The position numbers and the translations under genes were made by a program. A stretch of DNA of 64,000 nt, from positions 29,894 to 93,893 of IMG/VR virus record IMGVR_UViG_3300030331_002523. The stretch is one strand, 5' to 3'. The notes below the pieces were generated by a model, which was not told the DNA's origin, made no database searches, and saw only the letters and a program-made list of their open reading frames with translations. Shown piece by piece: positions 59,749 through 64,000 of the stretch (its first letter is position 1; each line of letters starts with the position of its first letter). This stretch comes from a virus.

Positions 59749-60092
59749 TAACTAAAGTTGATAAGAAAGTAAAATTAAGTAATTTTGATATTATCAAGTA
59801 TCAGATTTTAACATATTGTTTTTTAAATAATATTCAAATAAGTCCTGCTGATCTTAATTGTTTAAGTAAGTTAGCAAAACTTGGTAATGTAACATTAACT
59901 GAATTTTGTGAATTAATATCTGAAGATGGTATTTTTAAAAGTCCTCAGTCTTGCAGGAATGCTATCCAAAAGGCTAAATTAAAAGGTTTAGTTATTAAGG
60001 ATGGAAAGAAGATAAGCATTATAGAAGATATGAACTTACAACATCAAGGTGTTATTTTCTTAGACTTTAAATTTTTGAGTATTGCAGAATAA
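59739..60092 (+). CDS. Winged-helix-like DNA-binding protein
   Basis: 117 residues: KYQILTYCFLNNIQISPADL and FKSPQSCRNAIQKAKLKGLV make a helix-turn-helix with a following IKDGKKISIIED wing. Likely a small DNA-binding protein. Its stop overlaps the TTG start of the HU/IHF-like gene, so both are co-translated. Confidence 0.6.
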   Translation: MAVVTKVDKKVKLSNFDIIKYQILTYCFLNNIQISPADLNCLSKLAKLGNVTLTEFCELISEDGIFKSPQSCRNAIQKAKLKGLVIKDGKKISIIEDMNLQHQGVIFLDFKFLSIAE

Positions 60093-60453
60093 ACTATACC
60101 CAGAGAATTACAAAAGTTATTTCAAAGAAATAGCTTTAGAATGTGAAGTACATCCAGATTTGGTAGAAGAGTTGGTTAGATTTTTTTACGGTAATATTAG
60201 AAAAAATCTAGAGGAACTAGATCATACTAGAGTCCTCCTACCAAATCTTGGTACTTTTATTTTAAGAAAGAATAGATTAGAAAAATCTATAAAAAGACAT
60301 AAGGATATGTTAGGTAATATGGAAAAAACTACATATTCTGGATATGGTAAACATTTACCAGTAAAAGAAAAATTAGAAAAATTAGAAAAAGCCAATGCAC
60401 GTGTTGATGAAGAACTGTTAACTAAAAAAAATTGGAAAAATGAGAATAGGTAA
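60082..60453 (+). CDS. HU/IHF-like DNA-binding protein
   Basis: 123 residues, TTG start at 60082 overlapping the upstream stop (no in-frame ATG before MLGNME). EIALECEVHPDLVEELVRFF, YGNIRKNLEELDHTRVLLPN and LGTFILRKNRLEKSIKRH follow the HU/IHF helix-loop-beta pattern; the C-terminus is basic. IHF-like genes near the terminase are typical of crAss-like phages. Probably bends DNA for packaging or head condensation. Confidence 0.7.
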   Translation: MQNKLYPENYKSYFKEIALECEVHPDLVEELVRFFYGNIRKNLEELDHTRVLLPNLGTFILRKNRLEKSIKRHKDMLGNMEKTTYSGYGKHLPVKEKLEKLEKANARVDEELLTKKNWKNENR

Positions 60454-60790
60454 ATTATTAAATGCTGTAAAACATATAGATCAAGTTTTTGATGGTGTTA
60501 AAAATAAGATTTGGAAAAGAGAATATGTTGAAGATATAGCAAAAGATAGATGGAAGCATTGTTTAAAATGTGAACATTTAGATAATCAAGGTGTTAATTG
60601 TGCAGTACCTAAAACTCAACCATGTTGCGCTGACTGTGGATGTAGTTTAGGTTTTAAATTAAGAGCATTAGCTGCATCATGTCCAAAAGGTAAATGGATA
60701 GCAATTATGTCAGAAGAAGAAGAAAAACAACTTAACAAACAAAATTTTGATGGTAACTTAAAAGACTCAGAAGATGCCAGTAGTATTTAA
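60440..60790 (+). CDS. Cys-rich zinc-binding protein
   Basis: 116 residues. HCLKCEHLDNQGVNC, CCADCGCSLGFKL and AASCPKGKW give about nine Cys, enough for two zinc sites. The pattern recalls a small conserved phage protein located before the terminase. Acidic C-terminus. Overlaps the HU-like gene by 14 bases and the nuclease gene by 17. Confidence 0.65.
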   Translation: MRIGKLLNAVKHIDQVFDGVKNKIWKREYVEDIAKDRWKHCLKCEHLDNQGVNCAVPKTQPCCADCGCSLGFKLRALAASCPKGKWIAIMSEEEEKQLNKQNFDGNLKDSEDASSI

Positions 60791-61607
60791 AGAAAAAGGA
60801 CACATATATGAAAGTTTAGATGAGAATCTAGAAAAGGATCAAATAAATTGGACAAGTGTAACTTCATTTATTTCAAAGTTTAAACCTAAATTTGATAGAG
60901 ATGCTGTTGCAAAAAAAGCTTGTAAGAATAAAAGATCTAAATGGTATGGTTTAAAACCTGAAGAGATTATAGAGATTTGGGAAAAGGAAACTAAACGTGC
61001 TATTGAGTTAGGTAATTGGTATCATAATGAAAGAGAAGATAGATTACTTGATTTTAAGACAATAGAGCGTGAAGGAGTAGAGGTACCTATCATAAGACCA
61101 TTAAGTGACTCAAACGGCTATAAAATAGCTCCTAATCAAAAATTAAGTGATGGTGTATATCCAGAGCACTTTGCTTATTTAAAATCAGCATGTATTTGTG
61201 GTCAAGCAGATTTAGTTACTATTGTTAATGGTAAAGTAAATATAACTGATTATAAAACTAATAAAGAAATAAAAGAAAAAGGATTTACAAATTGGGAAGG
61301 TATAACATCTAAAATGTTTAAACCTTTAACTCACCTTGATGATTGTAACTTAAATCATTATAATTTACAACTAAGTTTATATATGTATATTATATTAAAG
61401 CATAATCCTAAACTTAAACCAGGAAAATTAGTATTACAACATGTTTCTTTTAAAAAGAAAGGAGAAGATAAGTATGGATATCCTATTGTAGAATATAATG
61501 AGCAAGGAGAACCAATACTTGAAGATATAAAAATGTATGACCTACCATATCTAAAAGATGAAGTTAGAACTTTAATGATGTGGATAAAAGATAACCCAAT
61601 ATGTTAG
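60774..61607 (+). CDS. PD-(D/E)XK nuclease
   Basis: 277 residues. ICGQADLVTIVNGKVNITDYKTN supplies the core: Asp in GQADLV, then D-Y-K as the (D/E)-x-K signature; NLQLSLYMYIILKHNPKL is the Gln motif; WTSVTSFISKFKPKFDRDAV is the N-terminal block of this family. Phage nucleases of this kind join recombination or head-filling and end-processing steps near the terminase. Distinct from the 333-residue enzyme at 33771. Confidence 0.75.
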   Translation: MPVVFKEKGHIYESLDENLEKDQINWTSVTSFISKFKPKFDRDAVAKKACKNKRSKWYGLKPEEIIEIWEKETKRAIELGNWYHNEREDRLLDFKTIEREGVEVPIIRPLSDSNGYKIAPNQKLSDGVYPEHFAYLKSACICGQADLVTIVNGKVNITDYKTNKEIKEKGFTNWEGITSKMFKPLTHLDDCNLNHYNLQLSLYMYIILKHNPKLKPGKLVLQHVSFKKKGEDKYGYPIVEYNEQGEPILEDIKMYDLPYLKDEVRTLMMWIKDNPIC

Positions 61608-62119
61608 CAAAACTATTTGACGTACAAAACGGTAAAGTAATACCATCAGAACATTGTTATTCTTTAAAAACATTAAAGAATATTATGGATCAATATCCTG
61701 ATACACACATGGAAGTGTACTTATATATATTTTACATGACTTGTCCAGATCCTGATATGAATCCATTTTTTAATATGCCTGAACATGAAAAAGAAGAAAT
61801 AATTATAGATGAGATACAACTTGAAGAATCTCCAGAGGATGAGTCAATAAGAAATGCTGTTAGATTTTGTGAAGATTTATATCAGACTCCAACATTTAGA
61901 GCATACAAAGGTATTAAATCTATGTTAGATAGATTAGCAAGATATATGGAAACCACATCTATTGAACATGGTAGAGATGGTAATTTAACATCATTAGTAA
62001 ATACTGCAGCTAAGTTTGATCAAATTAGACAATCATTCAAAGGTGCATACAATGATATGAAAGATGAACAAAAAAGTTCTGTCCGTGGTGGTCAAGGACT
62101 TGCTTATGATCAAATGTAA
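61601..62119 (+). CDS. Conserved structural-block protein, 172 residues
   Basis: Acidic and helical. VYLYIFYMTCPDPDMNPFFN, FCEDLYQTPTFRAYKGIKSM and FKGAYNDMKDEQKSSVRGGQ resemble a small protein that in crAss-like phages lies just upstream of the terminase; this match is from memory. Function unknown, perhaps a small-terminase-like role. Overlaps the nuclease stop by 7 bases. Confidence 0.6.
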   Translation: MLAKLFDVQNGKVIPSEHCYSLKTLKNIMDQYPDTHMEVYLYIFYMTCPDPDMNPFFNMPEHEKEEIIIDEIQLEESPEDESIRNAVRFCEDLYQTPTFRAYKGIKSMLDRLARYMETTSIEHGRDGNLTSLVNTAAKFDQIRQSFKGAYNDMKDEQKSSVRGGQGLAYDQM

Positions 62120-62141
62120 TTAATAACTAAAAATCAATATT

Positions 62142-62414
62142 ATGGGACAAAAAATAATTCCAATTGCAAACAGAGTACTAATAAAGCCAGTACCTAAAAA
62201 AGAAACAACAGATAGTGGTATCTTTTTACCAGATCAGCAACAAATTCAAATACCAAGAGGTACTGTGGTAGCTGTAGGTGGTACTGTAAAAGAAATTAAA
62301 GTAGGTGACTTTGTACAGTGGTTAGAAGAAGCAGCTGTAAGAAATATGGAACATGATGGTGAACCACATTTAGTCATGTATGATCATGCTATAATGTGTA
62401 AACTAGAAGACTAA
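62142..62414 (+). CDS. groES: GroES-like co-chaperonin
   Basis: 90 residues, one GroES domain: IANRVLIKPVPKKETTDSGI (mobile-loop region), IPRGTVVAVGGTVKEIKVGD and FVQWLEEAAVRNMEHDGEPH, ending LVMYDHAIMCKLED. GroES caps the host GroEL chamber; phages such as T4 (gp31) bring their own for capsid folding. No GroEL is encoded here. Sits directly upstream of the terminase; their genes do not overlap. Confidence 0.85.
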   Translation: MGQKIIPIANRVLIKPVPKKETTDSGIFLPDQQQIQIPRGTVVAVGGTVKEIKVGDFVQWLEEAAVRNMEHDGEPHLVMYDHAIMCKLED

Positions 62415-64000
62415 GTGTATAAATCCATTCCTACATATAAAGAAGGTAAATGGACTGTTACTAATTTTGAAACTTTAGAAGACTTCATTGATTTTGTTAA
62501 TGAGGTCTTTAAAGTTCCAGGACAGTATCTTTTTGATGAAACTTCTTATTTATTTAATGAACAAGCTAGATTATTTAATAAACATAGTTTTTATTGTGAT
62601 AAACCAATGAGATCAAAAGATTTTATGACTTATTGGGAAGATCAAAAAAATAAATGTAGAAATGGTGTTATATTTATAAATAAGAATAAAGCTTGGTATA
62701 TAACTAGAGACTACTATATGTGGTTAAACTTTTTACCAATCTTTGATAAAGAAGAAAAGAAGTATGGTTTTGCTAAAGTAAGAGATGCACAATATCATAT
62801 GGCATTGTATGAATTATTAGGTGAACTGCAAAGTAAACATGCTGCTATACTTAAAAAAAGACAGATTGCTTCATCTTATTTTCATATGGCTAAAATTATA
62901 AATCAGTATTGGTTTGAAGAAGGATCTATATGTAAAATAGGAGCATCACTAAAAGATTATATTAATGATAAAGGATCTTGGAAATTTTTAGATGAGTATG
63001 CTACATTTTTAAATGAACATACAGCATGGTATAGACCAAATAATCCAGATAAAGTTTTATTATGGGAGCAAAAGATTGAAGTAAGAATAGATAATAGAAA
63101 AACACAAAGAGGTCTTAGATCTAAAATACAAGGTGCATCATTTGAGAAAAATGCAACAACAGGTGTTGGTGGCCCTTGTACATACTTTTTTCATGAAGAG
63201 GCAGGTATTGCACCTAAAATGGATCAAACTTATGAGTATATTAGACCAGCTATGTCATCTGGTATGATGACAACAGGTCAGTTTATAGCTGCAGGATCAG
63301 TGGGTGATCTTGATCAGTGTGAACCATTGAAAAGGATGATTATGAATCCAGAAGCAAATGGTATACTAGGTGTTGAAACAGATCTTATGGATGATAAAGG
63401 AACAATAGGTATAGCTGGTTTATTTATACCTGAGCAGTGGTCTATGCCTCCTTATATAGATAGTTATGGTAACTCTAAAATAAATGATGCACTTGATGCA
63501 ATAAAAACAGAAAGAACAGATTGGAAACGTGAACTAGATCCTGAACAGTATCAATTACGTATATCTCAGAAACCTACAAATATTGCAGAAGCATTTGCAT
63601 ATAGAAAAGCATCTATTTTCCCACAAAGTTTTTTATCTAGACAACTAAAAAGAATAGAGGATAAACAATATTCTTATGAGTTCTTAGAACTTGAAAGAGA
63701 TAAAAAAGGTATTAGTGCTACTAGATCTAAAAGATTACCTATTTTAGAATTTCCTGTAAATAAAAAAAGAGAGGACAAAGGTGGTGTGCTTACAGTATGG
63801 GAAAGACCTATAAAGAATCCTAATTTTGGAACTTACTATGCTTCTATTGACCCTGTCTCAGAAGGTAAAACAACTACATCAGATTCACTTTGTAGTATTA
63901 TAGTTTATAAAAATCCTGTTGAAGTGACAAAAGAAACATTAGAAGGTTTAGAAACTTTTGTAGAAGGTGATAAGATAGTAGCTACATGGTGTGGTAGGTA
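62415..64000 (+). CDS. terL: Terminase large subunit (3'-truncated by window end)
   Basis: Open from a GTG at 62415, right after the GroES stop, to the window end (over 528 codons). No earlier in-frame start exists; a downstream ATG is possible. AAILKKRQIASSYFHMAKI holds the Walker A region, but the expected G-K-S is A-S-S, with Lys shifted upstream, as in lambda-type deviant P-loops. Walker B is CTYFFHEEAGIAP, followed by AAGSVGDLDQCEPL (motif III-like). The nuclease domain begins near GTYYASIDPVSEGKTTTS, with the metal-binding Asp. Packages DNA into capsids. Confidence 0.75.
   Translation, partial: MYKSIPTYKEGKWTVTNFETLEDFIDFVNEVFKVPGQYLFDETSYLFNEQARLFNKHSFYCDKPMRSKDFMTYWEDQKNKCRNGVIFINKNKAWYITRDYYMWLNFLPIFDKEEKKYGFAKVRDAQYHMALYELLGELQSKHAAILKKRQIASSYFHMAKIINQYWFEEGSICKIGASLKDYINDKGSWKFLDEYATFLNEHTAWYRPNNPDKVLLWEQKIEVRIDNRKTQRGLRSKIQGASFEKNATTGVGGPCTYFFHEEAGIAPKMDQTYEYIRPAMSSGMMTTGQFIAAGSVGDLDQCEPLKRMIMNPEANGILGVETDLMDDKGTIGIAGLFIPEQWSMPPYIDSYGNSKINDALDAIKTERTDWKRELDPEQYQLRISQKPTNIAEAFAYRKASIFPQSFLSRQLKRIEDKQYSYEFLELERDKKGISATRSKRLPILEFPVNKKREDKGGVLTVWERPIKNPNFGTYYASIDPVSEGKTTTSDSLCSIIVYKNPVEVTKETLEGLETFVEGDKIVATWCGR

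Noticed and set aside
1-64000. Alternative genetic code, as in some crAss-like phages
   Set aside because: TAA, TAG and TGA all occur as gene ends (for example TAG at 22768, TGA at 24436) and no long frame is interrupted by any of them.
1-64000. Lysogeny module or mobile elements
   Set aside because: No integrase, excisionase, transposase, insertion-sequence inverted repeats or CRISPR-type array was seen.

Overview
The window looks like about 64 kb of a large, AT-rich, strictly lytic tailed dsDNA phage genome of the crAss-like type (podovirus-like), infecting a marine-type Bacteroidota host. Evidence for the phage type: a giant virion RNA polymerase with the DFDID active-site motif, an HU/IHF-like gene and a small conserved gene set just before the large terminase, and two opposed transcription blocks. 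Evidence for the host: promoters of the form TTG-N19/21-TAnnTTTG, A-rich rather than Shine-Dalgarno leaders, and a phage gene that carries a type IX secretion (T9SS) C-terminal sorting domain. TAA, TAG and TGA all end genes, so the code is standard. No integrase, insertion sequence or CRISPR array was seen.

Layout. (1) 1-14.6 kb, rightward: two giant proteins, a virion RNA polymerase polyprotein (cut at the window start) and a 1,872-residue companion. Both are probably packaged and injected. (2) 14.7-16.6 kb, leftward: a lone class II (B12-dependent) ribonucleotide reductase. (3) 16.8-26.6 kb, rightward: small virion-type proteins, a host-envelope island (periplasmic thioredoxin-fold protein, T9SS cargo, outer-membrane-like protein), a run of tiny Lys/Arg-rich proteins overlapping by TAATG, a three-helix holin-like protein and a staphylococcal-nuclease homologue. 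(4) 26.6-52.5 kb, leftward: the replication, repair and recombination block (radical SAM protein, uracil-DNA glycosylase, tRNA-Arg(UCU), family B DNA polymerase, PD-(D/E)XK nuclease, AAA+ plus metallopeptidase/VWA pair, RusA resolvase, Toprim primase, Sak4-like ATPase, DnaB helicase, SF2 helicase, HNH nuclease) interspersed with tiny membrane proteins. Its upstream part has about 690 nt without a convincing gene, containing several structured-RNA candidates. (5) 52.7-64 kb, rightward: a 1,674-residue lysozyme-containing virion protein, PhoH, a YkuD-like protein, an HU/IHF-like protein, a second PD-(D/E)XK nuclease, GroES and the start of the large terminase.

How it works together (inference). 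The virion polymerase and companion enter with the DNA and transcribe early genes. The leftward block replicates and repairs DNA, with NrdJ supplying deoxynucleotides. The rightward blocks build and release virions. The envelope island may alter the host surface.

Most notable: the T9SS-targeted phage protein, the zincin + RNA polymerase + NADAR-like polyprotein, the noncoding cluster at 51.46-51.90 kb (a nested 182-nt fold and a 133-nt tRNA-like element), and the cassette of tiny basic proteins.
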